Positions 47,033 to 58,446 of a stretch of 64,000 nucleotides of DNA are shown here, piece after piece. Each line of letters begins with the position of its first letter. Within the stretch, counting starts at the first letter, position 1. The notes below the pieces were generated by a model. It did no database searches, was not told the DNA's origin, and saw only the letters and a program-made list of their open reading frames with translations. Source of the stretch: Priapulus caudatus (lineage: Eukaryota; Priapulida; Priapulimorpha; Priapulimorphida; Priapulidae); contig NW_014577267.1 in the NCBI RefSeq assembly GCF_000485595.1, forward strand, positions 269,497-333,496, written 5' to 3'. Both the position numbers and the translations under genes were made by a program.

Positions 47033-47112
47033 TTAGATAAGGCTCGCTTATAGATTTGCACTTGCACTAGAGATCCCCTCCTTTTCCAGGCAGAGTGTAT
47101 ATGTACACAAAT
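47033..47112. repeat. Right copy of the 80-bp direct repeat
   Basis: See 42546-42623. The two copies bracket the orphan promoter remnant and about 4.4 kb of other sequence. Confidence 0.7.
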
Positions 47113-47217
47113 GTACTTTGGGGTTTACCAGTCACTGTAGTAGCCCTGCAGCCGAGCGTGAGTCTACGGTGAGCTTGCGGGTGCGCTATATCTTTCTAAT
47201 GCGAGATTCTTCGCGCG

Positions 47218-47243
47218 CTGTCTCTCTCTCCCGCTTTTCTCCT

Positions 47244-47285
<42 letters not shown>

Positions 47286-47322
47286 GTCTACTCCTCTTCT
47301 CTCCCGCTTTGCCCTTCCCCTC
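47218..47322. repeat. (CT)n microsatellite
   Basis: Imperfect CT/TCTCC repeats. Confidence 0.85.
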
Positions 47323-47764
47323 TCTTACTCGCTCACTAGCGCTACTTTAACGCTGACCTCAGCTCTGCTTAGTTGCTGTTATAAATGTAAAGGTTAGTTG
47401 CACTCTATTGTTTGTAATTATGAATACCGAGTTTTTAGATCACTTATGCACACGTGACGGCTGCCAAGCGCTGTAAGATCCGCTCAGTAGCACCTCGAGA
47501 ACACAGAGACGGATCCGGATCGCTTTCTTCCCACGCGTCAATAGAGAGAGAAGAGAGAGACTTCGGGAAGTATGCGTCGGTCGCACGGAACATACAATGC
47601 TTGTGAGATTTTAATATCATATACCGAATTAAAGCCTGAGCAAGATCGTTCGAGCGTCGGACACGCGCAAGCACATAATTGTACTTTCACTATAAATATA
47701 TAATCATCGTCGCGACATGGAGGACGATTCATGTAAGGGGGAGGTGATAGAGGCATCAAGCGGC

Positions 47765-47935
47765 TGATGAGGTTTTAGAGAGGAACAGCTATTCGCCTCG
47801 TCACGAATAGGCGCGGATCCTGCGAACTGTTTGTCTTCTATTTACCATGTGTCTTCTGTTCAGCACAAGTGGGCTCGAGTGATTGGATCGGTACTCGGAG
47901 AGTGGCTCATTGTGACTCAAGTGGTGATGTGCGTT
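47765..47935 (+). pseudogene. Relic of G6PC copy G exon 1
   Basis: TAGAGAGGAACAGCTATTCGCC, GCGGATCCTGCGAACTGTTTGTC, CAGCACAAGTGGG and GGTACTCGGAGAGTGGCTC follow the order of exon 1 of copy E from about codon 28 to its end, with a donor-like AAGTGGTGATG at the right place. Several single-base and short deletions break the frame, and the part before codon 28, including the start, is missing. This is either genuine decay of copy G or low sequence quality. Confidence 0.7.
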
Positions 47936-47989
47936 CGAATGTTTTTGTAGCAGTAACAAACACCGTTGACTAGAGTGGTAAGTTGCACA

Positions 47990-48110
47990 AGCGTGCGTGC
48001 GTGCGTGTAACCTGGTGTGTAGTGTGGGGGTGTGTGTGTGTGTGATGTGTGTGCGTGCGTGCCGTGCGTGTGCGTGCGTGCGTGCGGTGTGCTTGCGGCG
48101 TGCGTTGCGT

Positions 48111-48182
<72 letters not shown>

Positions 48183-48300
48183 TGTGCGTGTGCGTGTGCG
48201 TGTGCGTGTGCGTGTGCGTGTGCGTGTACGTGTGCGTGTGAGTGTGCGTGTGAGTGTGCGTGTGCGTGTACGTGTGCTTGTGTGTGCATGAGGCCTTCGT
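47990..48300. repeat. (GT)n/(GTGC)n microsatellite
   Basis: About 300 bases of GT, GTGC and GTGTGCGT units inside the region that would be intron 1 of copy G. Confidence 0.9.
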
Positions 48301-49127
48301 GTGTGTTTCGGTGTGTTGGCCTAATAATATGATAATATGTGTTTGCCTGTATAGTGACTCTAGATCTCATACATGGCCCTCAAGCATTTGTCTCTCTCGG
48401 ACAGGGGTAGTTGATCGTACAGTAAGATTTCTAGCTCAGGTCATTTGCTGGAGTCTAAGGGTGAGATTCTATAGGCACGTCTGTGTAAAACGGATATGCT
48501 GATAGTCCTGCTTAGTAGCCTAGGTAGGCTACAAGGTGACTGGGGGCTGCGCCATTTGCTTGTTCTGTTAGTAAAAAATCGAATCATACCAAATGTCAAC
48601 TCACCCAACTCACCCATACTTCTATATCTACCCATATACCACATTGATCTCTATTCGTGAGAACAGTAGCGTCAGACAGGATATGCGTAGCGGTGAAACG
48701 TTGATAATAATTTATTACATAAGTATAGCAAAACCTACGAGGCATGATGCTATAAAAAAATTAATGAGCTAATGTTTGACGGTTATGAGCAAACAACATG
48801 CAGCAACGCATGGGCAAAACAAACGAACGCGGCTGTATTGTTTTTGCAATTATTTTGTCAAGGTATATATCGCGTCGAAAGCACGTGATCGCAAAATGGC
48901 TGAAATTGAGACCACGAACGTGAACATTTCTAGTACATTTCAAATATGCAGTTAGGTATAGGTAAATTACTAATTATGCATTTTTGGAGATAGTGATGTA
49001 TTTTTTTGATTCCAACGTATACCCATTATTAATATAAATTAAGCGCAGTAATTAAGTGTACGATTTTATAATAAGATATATTATTATTATTAATTTAATT
49101 TTGTCTATAATTCACTTCTGATTACAG
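48301..49127. other. Intron-1-like region of copy G
   Basis: AT-rich, no coding stretch. It ends in a pyrimidine-poor but usable acceptor ATTACAG before exon 2. Confidence 0.4.
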
Positions 49128-51740
49128 GCTGCTGCACGGAGAGCGGCCATACTGGTACGCCGTGGAGTATGAGAAAGGCCACCCGAGCGAACACACGCCG
49201 CATATCTTGCAGTTCCCAATGACTTGCGAGACTGGCCCCGGTATATGCATTTTGGTGTGCTGATATAAGATTTAGGGATCACCGAGAGTTCGCTCGATAT
49301 TTGTCTACGCACGTGAAAAAGCACGCGCTCCCTAAATAGGTCAAAGACGAAACACATCTGCTTAGCGGTAAAAGCAATAACATCAATCCTACGTCCCCTC
49401 GATGTACATACAATTATTTGTAGAATAAAATATGATTAGCTGTAAATGAAGAGCTATAGCTAGGTCTTTATGCAGTACGTGTAAACGTTCTGCATATCCT
49501 AGTATATCGACCCATGCAGCTAGTAATTAATTGCAACGCAGAGTCAGGTCTGAAGCAACGTTGAAGACTAAATTCACTGCACTCCCAGATTTTGCGGGAA
49601 AAAGACACATCTGACGCACATGGCCGAATATTCACTAATGTACGGCCACAACCAGTCCCGCTGTAAGAGAAAAAGTGAAAACTAGTTCCTGGCAATGTAT
49701 AACTGTGAAATAGTACAATTTAGGTCAAACAAAACTCGCCGCGTGCACCCGCTGGGTCACTCAGGATATTACCTGGTACCACGCATGCTCGTCAGAGATA
49801 ACGTCGAAAAATAGTAGGATTTTGACCCTGTAGCGTTGACAACGTCTTTAGAAAAAAGGGTAATTTTTCAAGTTAACCTTCGACGTTTAGGGATATCACT
49901 TCAATTCTGACGATTCTTCTGATTTCGTCTGACTTCGACTCTACAACTGTGATGGTGCTCTTCTCTGCTGTTCACCTGATGGAGCTGAAGTGAAATCTTG
50001 CTGTGCAGGTCACATTCGGCCAAAATGAACCAAAATGAAGAAATGAATTAATATAGCTTCCAGTGTATATCTCTATAATAGCTATTGAGTGAGAAAATTA
50101 TAATTACACAATTAACATGATTAAGGGACCAATTTATTCTGCTACGCCATTTAGAGGTCCGTTTTAGTGCCTTACGCCATTTAGGGGTAAGATTTACATT
50201 ATCTTACGCCAATAAGGGGTGAAATTTGCTACCGCTGAATACGCCATTTAGGGTCCAATTTTGAGATGCTTTGACGAGCATGCGTACAACCAAGAGCGTA
50301 TTAAGAAACATGGTGTCGGGTCACGGTTACTATATATTACAATCGGGGTTATTAACCTAAATAACGGAGCGTCGTCAGTAAGTCCGGATGTGCGCAACCG
50401 GATGTGGATGTGTTTCGTGCACGCGTCAGTAGGCCCTTAGCCTGAAACCTTAGAACTGCGGCTAACTTCGATAATCGTGGGTCCAAGAAGAAAATCTGTT
50501 TAATGCCCCCTCTCCCTAAAACAAATATTTCAGATTTAATCGCTGCATATAATCACCCAACGACGATCTTATATACTTATAGACGTTTGCAATGATTTTC
50601 GAGTTTCCGTAGTAAATGTGTATAGGCGTAGCAGGTCAGGCCGTGTTGTCCTATATCATATATACAACAGCGGTTATGCCGAGCAAACTCCGAGAAGAAA
50701 TAAAGTGATGTGTATAATATTGTGAGAGAGATATTATAGTATTAGTATGTATACTATTTTATATTATATATATGTATAGTTTATAATATATTTTAGGAGT
50801 TAGATATGAGGGGGGTGGTGAGTTGTGACATTTCAATTAAATCAGGAAATTCTCAGTTACTGCCTCTATTAATACCTTAGCGATTCTACTATGGTAGATC
50901 ACTCCAACTTGAGCTCAATCGGACACAGTACATTCGACCAAGTCATCGTGCGAAAGTCGTTTTGCTCGTAGGACACCGCAATCCGGAGATTACAGGCTTT
51001 ATAGGCAGCGTACGTACTACGATTCTCCGATTCTTGGCCTCAATCCAGCCCACTTGCGCGTCCCTATAATTTTCAGACAAAGACAGCAAGGACTGCCGCA
51101 GTCGCTGTGTGATGCTCTCTCGGATAGTGATGTGCGCGTTGTGGCTTCGCGGGAGATTGGAGATTCGACGCAACACTCGGACGGAGCTAAGTCATGGTTC
51201 GGGTTGGCGGGCGCTGCGTGAAGGCTGCAGCTTCGCTACAAAGGTGCGCCTGTGTAGCTGTTGTACCGGGTCAAAGGTTATCTCGCCGAGTGTTGATTTG
51301 CTTGATAGTCTCCCCGCGAGCCACATGCTCGCGTCGGTTAGCAATTACGCGCGTGTAGGTAGCTGCCTTTTGTTTGAATTTATTACGGCGCATGGGCTGG
51401 ATTGATGGCCAAAGAAGAATGGAAGAATCGTGACTTACCGTTTTAGGCTGTATCTCCGCGATTGCGGCGTGTGTCGTTACGAGGAATCGATCCTCTTCGC
51501 ACGCGATGTATTGGCGAATGTACTGTGTGCCGACTCCTTGAGCTCAAGTTGCGTTCGGTATGAGGTGAGTTCGTTAGGTGAGAGATCGTGATGGGTATTA
51601 TAACGAATAGTGAAATCGACGAATTTCCTTGTTTATTGATGCCACACTCCTTCCCATATTATCTACTCCTGATATATATATATCACCTCTCTCTTCTCTC
51701 TCTCTCCCCTCTCTCTTCTCTCTCTCTCTCTCTCTCTCTT

Positions 51741-51803
<63 letters not shown>

Positions 51804-52580
51804 TCTCCCCCTCTCTCCCAGGGCCCGATTTAGACATGTGGAGGCCCGTGGGCAGCCATCATTTGTAGAGGTGTATGATTCAAACATACCAACACTATAC
51901 TGGATGTATCATGTGTACAAGGCTATCTTACAAAATAAAAAAGTAAACTGCAATAAGAGAGAGAATATTGGCTACGTTGAACCGTTGGTACGTTTTCCCC
52001 TGTAGTTGACTATACCATTCACAAACAAATACAATATGGGTTATGCCGCTATGTCTTACGTATGTAAGATGTAAAATGCGCACAATAACGGTTTGGTTTT
52101 TATTGATACGGGTTGCGTGCATGTCATTCAGGTCAGCCTATATTTTTCCTTGACAATTTAAAAAAAATCAAATATGTGTAGGCCCCTGGTTTGTGGAGGC
52201 CCGTAGGCAGCTGCCCACTCTGTCCACTCCTAAATCGGGCGCTGCTCTCTCTTCCCCTCTCTCTGTCTCTCTCTCTCTCTCTCTCTCACTCTCACTCCCT
52301 CTTTCTTTCTCTGTATCGCGTATAGGAAGTCCGTCTGGCCACGCGATGATCACGGGAGCTGTCTGGTGCGTGCTCATTGCCGCCCTGCTACGGAAGCTGC
52401 AGAAACACGTGCTACCTGGCCACGAAGGTGTCTCCCGTGTCGTCAGCGCCGTCGTTTGGGCCATCTTCGCCGTCTGCTACCTGCTGGTGTGTTTGTCACG
52501 ACTGTCTCTCGGCGCGCACTTCCCACACCAGATTATCGCCGGAGCTATCTGCGGTGAGCATGGAAATAATATCATATAAC

Positions 52581-52620
<40 letters not shown>

Positions 52621-52761
52621 GTAATAATAATAATAATGATATAATAATATAACAATATAATAATAATAATAAAATAACAATAATAATAATAATAATATAA
52701 TATTATATAATATAATATCAGGAGTGAATAATAATAGATTATTATTCACATTATCATAGAG

Positions 52762-52808
<47 letters not shown>

Positions 52809-53224
52809 CTCCTGATAATATAGTATCATGAGTACATGAATAGAGGTCGAAGAAGCTTTTACCGGGTCTCTACAATAGAGAAGAAAGATCTCTATTCATG
52901 TAGTCGGCAGATAATGTCGGCAGCGAATCGATTTATTTTTATTCCACCCTAATCCATATATCCATGTCTGTACCTATTTGCTATGATGTCGAGTGTTCGA
53001 TTAATTGGTAGGAGACCATTTTTAGTCATTCCTGATAATAAGTGATGTGTAACTTGTATCTTATGAATTATATCTCACCCCTACCGTCACACATACACGC
53101 ACTCACTCACGCACGCACGCACGCACGCACGCACGCACACCACACACACCACACACACACACACGCGCGCACGCACTCGCGCACGCACGCACGCACACGC
53201 AGAGAGAGAGAGAGAGAGAAAGAA

Positions 53225-53287
<63 letters not shown>

Positions 53288-53301
53288 CACACAAACACAC
53301 A

Positions 53302-53352
<51 letters not shown>

Positions 53353-53528
53353 GCACGCACGCACGCACGCACGCACGGTGGTCACGCACGCACGCACACA
53401 CAAATTTTGCGAGGATGTACTCTTGTCACTAACATTGCATATATATACGTTTCGTACTTACTGGTACTTTTCCTCCACCCCCTTTCACTTTATCATACGT
53501 ACATGCATGCACGCACGCAAGAACGTAT

Positions 53529-53575
<47 letters not shown>

Positions 53576-54353
53576 CGTACGTACGCACGCACGCACACAC
53601 AAACACTCACTTACTTTAGCTCTCATTCTCGCCCATTCTCGCTCTCTCTCGACCACTAACTTCTTCCCCGCTCTCTGTTTTGCGCGCTCTCTCTCTCCCT
53701 CTTATAGTCACTTCCAGCCCAGTCCGTCTCTGTCGCCCTCGCCCACTTCTCACTCGCTGTTTTGTCTCCAGCACTCAATGTACATCTATACCGTCTCTCT
53801 CTCTGTCACAGGTATGGTTCTGGTAGCCGGACTAGCATGGATTCCCATCACCTCAATGAGAACCCGAAATTACGTGATCACCTCCGGTGTCCTGTTCGGT
53901 CTCGCCTACGACGAATACTTATGCATACGTTGCCTCGGATTCAACCCGGACTGGTCGGTCGTGAAGGCATTGACTTTTTGCAAGGAGCAGGGCTGGGTGA
54001 ACTTAAACACGGCTCCGCTACACTCGCTGGCTCGGCTGTGCGGTGCCCTGCTAGGTCTCGGCATCGGTCTGAATCTGCGTACGTGGGTGTCACCGATCCC
54101 CGAGGGCTACGGACAGGGGCAGAAGAGATACAGGCGGCCGTGGGACGCGAGGATGGTGACCGCTGTGCTAGCGGCCGGTCTGTACAGATATGCAGAGTCA
54201 TTGCCGCTGCCCTACGAGCCGATGGCACTGTTTTACGTGTCGGCGTTCGTTAAGCACACCATCGTGCCTGTGCTGGTCGTTGCTGTCGTGCCCCTGGTCG
54301 GCGACTTCATCATTAGATGCTTTCACCATTTTCCGCTTCATAAGCGATTGTAG
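49128..54353 (+). CDS. G6PC: Glucose-6-phosphatase catalytic subunit (G6PC-type), copy G, exons 2-4
   Basis: Exons 49128-49240 (113 bases), 52326-52553 (228) and 53812-54353 (542) have exactly the lengths and phases of copy E and are fully open, yet the protein is clearly diverged (for example GERPYWYAVEYEKGHP against GDRPYWYAVEMAQAHP), so selection has acted on this copy. All remaining catalytic motifs are present: RPYW, PSGHAM, LSRLSLGAHFPHQ. The last exon encodes hydrophobic segments, NPDWSVVKALTFC and FVKHTIVPVLVVAVVP, and ends HisLysArgLeu. Introns 2 and 3 are 3.1 and 1.3 kb, swollen by CT, AAT and ACGC microsatellites. Exon 1, which supplies the catalytic lysine, is only a broken relic at 47765-47935; an unrecognised alternative first exon is possible. 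Possible poly(A) signals: AATAAA at 54938 and near 55063. Confidence 0.85.
50140..50262. repeat. Four spaced TACGCCA(T/A)TTAGGGGT units
   Basis: TACGCCATTTAGAGGTC, TACGCCATTTAGGGGTAA, TACGCCAATAAGGGGTGA and TACGCCATTTAGGGTCC occur about 36-42 bases apart in intron 2 of copy G. A decayed minisatellite. Confidence 0.75.
51685..51815. repeat. (CT)n microsatellite
   Basis: Imperfect then pure CT repeat in intron 2 of copy G; Leu-Ser and Arg-Glu frames are artefacts. The sequence after it (AGGGCCCGATTTAGAC...GGAGGCCCGTGGGCAG) recurs inverted at 52190-52245, so an element of about 430 bp with inverted ends AGTGGGCGGATTTAG-type may lie at about 51820-52245. Confidence 0.75.
51820..52246. mobile_element. 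Possible MITE in intron 2 of copy G
   Basis: The left edge reads AGGGCCCGATTTAGACATGTGGAGGCCCGTGGGCAGC. The right edge reads GTGGAGGCCCGTAGGCAGCTGCCCACTCTGTCC...CTAAATCGGGCGCT. GCCCGATTTAG at left and CTAAATCGGGC at right are inverted. CT-rich microsatellite lies on both outer sides (51685-51815; 52247-52312), suggesting insertion into a CT tract. No coding capacity. Confidence 0.6.
52576..52820. repeat. (AAT)n / (ATT)n tracts with inverted TATCAGGAGTGAATAATA ends
   Basis: AAT repeats at 52576-52700. Then TATCAGGAGTGAATAATA (52717-52734) and its reverse complement near 52799-52817 flank an ATT tract, a foldback structure in intron 3 of copy G. Confidence 0.75.
53090..53600. repeat. Compound ACGC / CA / GA microsatellites
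   Basis: ACGC and CA tracts at 53090-53200, GA at 53201-53284, CA and ACGC at 53285-53400, and (ACGC)n at 53505-53600. All lie in intron 3 of copy G. Confidence 0.9.
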
Positions 54354-55080
54354 ATGGGACCGGACGTCGCGATTTGCGACTGAACTTTTATTGCTATGAG
54401 AGCGGCGGGGCCGGTCCGCATCGCATGCTGTCGCCTACCGATTGCTTGCGCGGTGTGCGTTTATTTGTGAAATTCGTCTATTTACTTTTTGGAAAGAGGA
54501 TCTGCAGAACTCGGATGAGTATAGGCGATTAGTATTTTACGCGGGGAAATTATTTGCGCACGGTGGCTGGGTGAGCTGTTACGCATATAAATCCGGCGTA
54601 GCATTTGCTTTGCATTTAGACAGCTTAGCTGTACTCTTCGTTTTAGAATCCCAATGCACAGGTATAATGCATATAAAATATGCAGCATGTGGGCTCTATC
54701 TATTGCTAACTGTGAATGGCAAAACAATGATCAGAAATGTAACTTGCGTGTTTTTATAACTAAAGAATATAGCGTAATTGTGAAGCAGCAAATATGGGCT
54801 ATAGAAAGTATATGCTCGCTAGTAGATATACAAGCCCGGATAGACACGTGTATATACATAGAGATATACAAGCCCGGTATATGGTCATGTCAAATAGTAT
54901 ATACAATTGCTCTTCACTAATTTAGCATTCAATGTGTAATAAATGTTTTGTATATCGAATAATCATATACCTGCTATGCGAGTATTTGATATAATTATAT
55001 TGGCTGTATATGTCACGCGCGTGTACCACAAGCAAAGCCCCAAGCCATTTTGTTATGACGGCAATAAAGTCAAACTTTCT
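54354..55080 (+). other. Probable 3' UTR of copy G
   Basis: Sequence after the stop codon with AATAAA at 54938-54943 and another near 55063. It does not share the duplicon tail found after copies A, C, C', E and F, in line with copy G being an older branch. Confidence 0.5.
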
Positions 55081-56078
55081 TGTCGTTTGGGAAATTACCC
55101 AACTCTTACGTAACGCAAGAGGGAAGCTACAGTTTTGGACGTATAGTAGTGTATCGTATTGCGTGGTTTGCAATTGGTAATGCATATATGCTTTGCAATT
55201 TTTATTTCTTGTGATGAGACGCAATATAATAACACAAATTTTATGCATCTCGTTATGTGATTTTGATTTCTAATTAGTGTGCACAGCCATAAGCCCTACA
55301 TGTATACATCGATGTTCTTCTACTCAATCTTTATATATTATGGGAGTTGCTCTTATTAGTTGCTTTATTCAGAGGAACATAAGCTGGCATTAACAGTTCC
55401 TGCGAGTGTATGCAATCTCCAACGGACCATAGGTGCAAAACTATAGGTCCTTGTCGAGGTAACAAAGCGTTGTTAAATACAACAACCCGTGCTGGTCGCT
55501 TACCACTAAGGTAACCGGTATAAGCCCCGTCAATTATTAGTTAGTGGGTTACAGGGCAAATTGGTTGCTGTTGCAGAGCACCTACATGCCAGATCCTGTC
55601 AATTTAACCAACCGCTTTTAGATATGCATCATTAAAATATATTATATGGTATGTTATATACTTGTGATATATTTCCTGGACTTATTGTCAGAATCTGGCA
55701 CAAAGTTTGTGAATAACATAGGTCAATGATGTAATGACCTTTACGTAACAGTGTATGCTGTTGCATTGCTGTTTACATCCCTGACCCGTAAAGGAATAAC
55801 TTATATGAACGTTTAAGGTAACGGATCCATGTACCCTGAGCGAGCTTATTAGGTATATACTTAAGTACCCTTCAATGCGTCAAAACTGCATGGAAGAATA
55901 GTGTACTTATACGGTTAGTTAATTATTAGATTATAGTTTGTGCGTAAATGTGTGTGCGTGTGATTGCGTGGTATCTTTTCTATCATATAATAACCAAATT
56001 GCTTAACCTGAAGGAACCCAATAAAACAAATTTTACCTAAGCTAGTAATTGCTAAATAAAATGCGATATAATCACATA

Positions 56079-56117
<39 letters not shown>

Positions 56118-57035
56118 CGCGTTCCTGCTAAAAAGAATAAAATCTAATTAGACTATCAGAGAAGCATGGATTTGCCATATATACGACAGCGTTACCACAT
56201 TGTGAGTTTCCTTTGCACAATAGCCAAGCAAAGCGTTACTAAATTACCAAAAGCACATAAACATTTTTTACGTGTAGTTATATCGGCAAAAAAGAGTGTA
56301 AAGTGCGTTCCGTTACTTGACCATGTACGCGGCGCACGGGCACGTACCACTGATCTCTATAATAAAATCTGCACAGCCGTGCACAGACGCGTGCACACAA
56401 GTACACGCGTAAAAAATACCAGCAATAACTAAATATTTTGTAGTGTGTCTTGACTAACTATTTATAAGCTCTTTGTATCTAGGCTCTTTGCAAGTGCACG
56501 CTGTAGTTCTGTACGATACGATGCGATACTCCGTTATTAGTGCGCATGCGTTTATAGAGTGTTATGGCAGCCCCCATGAGACTGTAGTTATTGTGGATCA
56601 GCGCTAGGTGAAAGATAATCTGGATCTATAAACGGTTTGTTTTGGTAAGTTATTATATATATTATGAAAATTCCTGCATTATTTGTGGTAGTAGTGTAGT
56701 TTATTGCCAACATAAACAAACCTGAGTATTAATTTGACCCAAGTGAATGACTGTTTACCAGAGAATTGCCATTGCCATTGGCATTGGGACTCGAGCAAGG
56801 CTGACAATACTCAATTATCACAATAGCCCGACCAGGCTGTGTGACTAATTACACATCTATCTACACAATCTAGACTAGTGGTCTACACATAACACAGTAA
56901 AGAATGCCAAAAACTAAAAACCATGTTGCAGTCTCTATCGAACCTCCTAACGTTAATTGTTTAATTATTGCTCAGCAAAAGGTTGCACAATACAGCCTTA
57001 CAAGCAGATCGAGCTAGCTCGACCAGGCTCTATGC
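55081..57035. other. Intergenic, no gene seen
   Basis: Contains a (TA)n tract at 56078-56115. The 88-codon open frame at 56166-56432 starts MDLPYIRQRYH and has no recognisable domain; I do not call it a gene. Confidence 0.5.
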
Positions 57036-57066
57036 ACAGGCACTTGACTTGGAGCGTTTCAATAAA

Positions 57067-57351
57067 GGCTGGGGCTACGGGTACGGCAGCCGTATCTTAA
57101 TGTCTTGAGGCTGGAGGTACGTACGGCAGTCCATTTGCTTTCATACTTAACGAGACAAAGATGGCGGCGGGTGGCGCCAGATTTCGAAATAACGCATTGG
57201 GAAATAAATTCACGATTTGAGAGTTTAGATGAGCTAGAACCCTAACCCTAACCCTAACCCTAACCCTAACCGTAACCCTAACCCTAACCCTAACCCTAAC
57301 GCCAAAAAAGGGCTTCAACGAACGACGGCTGCCGTACCTCCAGCCACTGCG
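57067..57351. mobile_element. TIR element carrying telomere-type repeats, nested in RptA
   Basis: Left end GGCTGGGGCTACGGGTACGG and right end (reverse complement) GTGGCTGGAGGTACGGCAGCC are related inverted repeats; a second copy of the left motif lies at 57109. TTCAATAAA flanks both sides (57058-57066; 57352-57360), a 9-bp target duplication. Nine-base duplications are usual for Mutator-like elements, but family assignment is inference. The interior has about ten CCCTAA units. Confidence 0.75.
57240..57300. repeat. Interstitial (CCCTAA)n telomere-type repeat
   Basis: Ten units of CCCTAA with one CCGTAA variant. Because it sits inside a mobile element flanked by a target duplication, it is not evidence of a chromosome end. 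Confidence 0.95.
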
Positions 57352-57545
57352 TTCAATAAAATATAATGCTAAATAAATACGAAATCTATTTACTAATGTT
57401 AAAAAAAAGAAGTTAATGTTTCTATACTCTCTTTCACCTATTATTGCCGTCAATTTTCTGTAAATTCCGTCCAAATGCTCATCTACAACAAACACTGGCT
57501 GCCGCCATTGCTGCCGCTGCACACTGACACATAAATATATAGCAG

Positions 57546-57977
57546 GTAGGAAAGATTGCTGCCAAAATTCGCTCGTCGCTCAATTGATTTCACACGAATA
57601 CAACACAAATATTCAACCATTCCACTCCATCTTTGTTTTTATTTCAAGAACAGTGTTCACTTGTTATAAAAACATACTGTCTGTGTTCGTAACCGAGCTG
57701 TGTCACACGAAATCAAACGAAGACTGACGAAAGTTTATGTAAATTGCTGCAAGTACAGGGCTATAGGCGGCGCACTGCATTTTGGGAAACTACCACACTG
57801 CTTTTCAACTCCCGTACGAGCGTTGCAAAAACGTTGCAGCGTTGCGGCACAAAAATGAGGTCACGAAGAGCGCCGGTGGGTGTTTCCTGATTCCGCCAGC
57901 CATTTACATAAAAAGTAAAGCGTCAGATGCTGTGATCAGATAAGATGATATGGTTTGAATTCTACCATCCTCTATTG
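57546..57977. other. Intergenic, no gene seen
   Basis: No recognisable feature. Confidence 0.4.
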
Positions 57978-58446
57978 CAGGCCCGTAGCCAGGGGGGGTT
58001 CGGGAGGGTTCGAACGAACCCCCCCCCCCCCCCGAGCCCCCCTCCCCAAGCAAACATTTTTTTTTTTTGAAAATTTGCAAGAATTTCACCTCAGGTCGCT
58101 CCATTTTAGTGTAATAATTGCAAAATCTCCATCGTGCGGGAGGGTGAACAGTGAACACCCCCCTCCCACACCCTCCCCCCGCTCGGTCGCTTGGGTCCCT
58201 CGCCTGGTCGCTTCGCGCCCGAGCAGGGGCGTGTACAGGGGGGGTCCAGGGAGTCCGGACCCCCCCTTGTTCGCGCAGAAAACGCATCTGAGGGGGTCTA
58301 ATTTTAAAAATTTTCTTCGCGTGCTCGCAACTTTGGGTTACGGTTAGACCCCCCCTGGTACAAATCCTGCACACGCCCCTGACGAGCAAATTGCCAACAT
58401 TGAAAAACGAACCCCCCCCCCCAATATAAAGCTGGCTACGGGCCTG
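57978..58446. mobile_element. MITE with CAGGCCCGTAGCCAG ends and TATTG duplication
   Basis: CAGGCCCGTAGCCAG at the left and CTGGCTACGGGCCTG at the right are perfect inverted repeats. TATTG flanks both sides (57973-57977; 58447-58451). C-homopolymer-rich interior, no coding capacity. It carries another element at 58224-58381. Confidence 0.85.
58224..58381. mobile_element. CAGGGGCGTG-type miniature element, copy 3, nested
   Basis: CAGGGGCGTGTACAGG at the left and CCTGCACACGCCCCTG at the right; interior GGTCCAGGGAGTCCGGACCC and GCGCAGAAAACGCATCTGAG as in copies 1 and 2. Confidence 0.75.

Larger units (their letters stand above)
57040..57545 (+). repeat. Dispersed repeat RptA, copy 5, split by an insertion
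   Basis: CAGGCACTTGACTTGGAGCG-TTTCAATAAA at the left continues after the insertion as TTCAATAAAATATAATGCTA and runs to GCACACTGACACATAAATAT, matching copy 4 in reverse complement. Confidence 0.7.

Noticed and set aside
47801-48370. 189-codon frame with a long His-Thr and His-Ala region on the minus strand
   Set aside because: Runs through the GT/GC microsatellite and the reverse strand of the copy G exon 1 relic; not a gene.
50140-50262. Repeat-spacer array of four TACGCCATTTAGGGG units
   Set aside because: Only four degenerate units in an intron; a decayed minisatellite fits better than any array system.
56166-56432. 88-codon basic frame
   Set aside because: No recognisable domain and no supporting gene structure.
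57240-57300. True telomere or chromosome-fusion site
   Set aside because: Only about ten units, inside a transposon-like element with target duplications and ordinary sequence on both sides.
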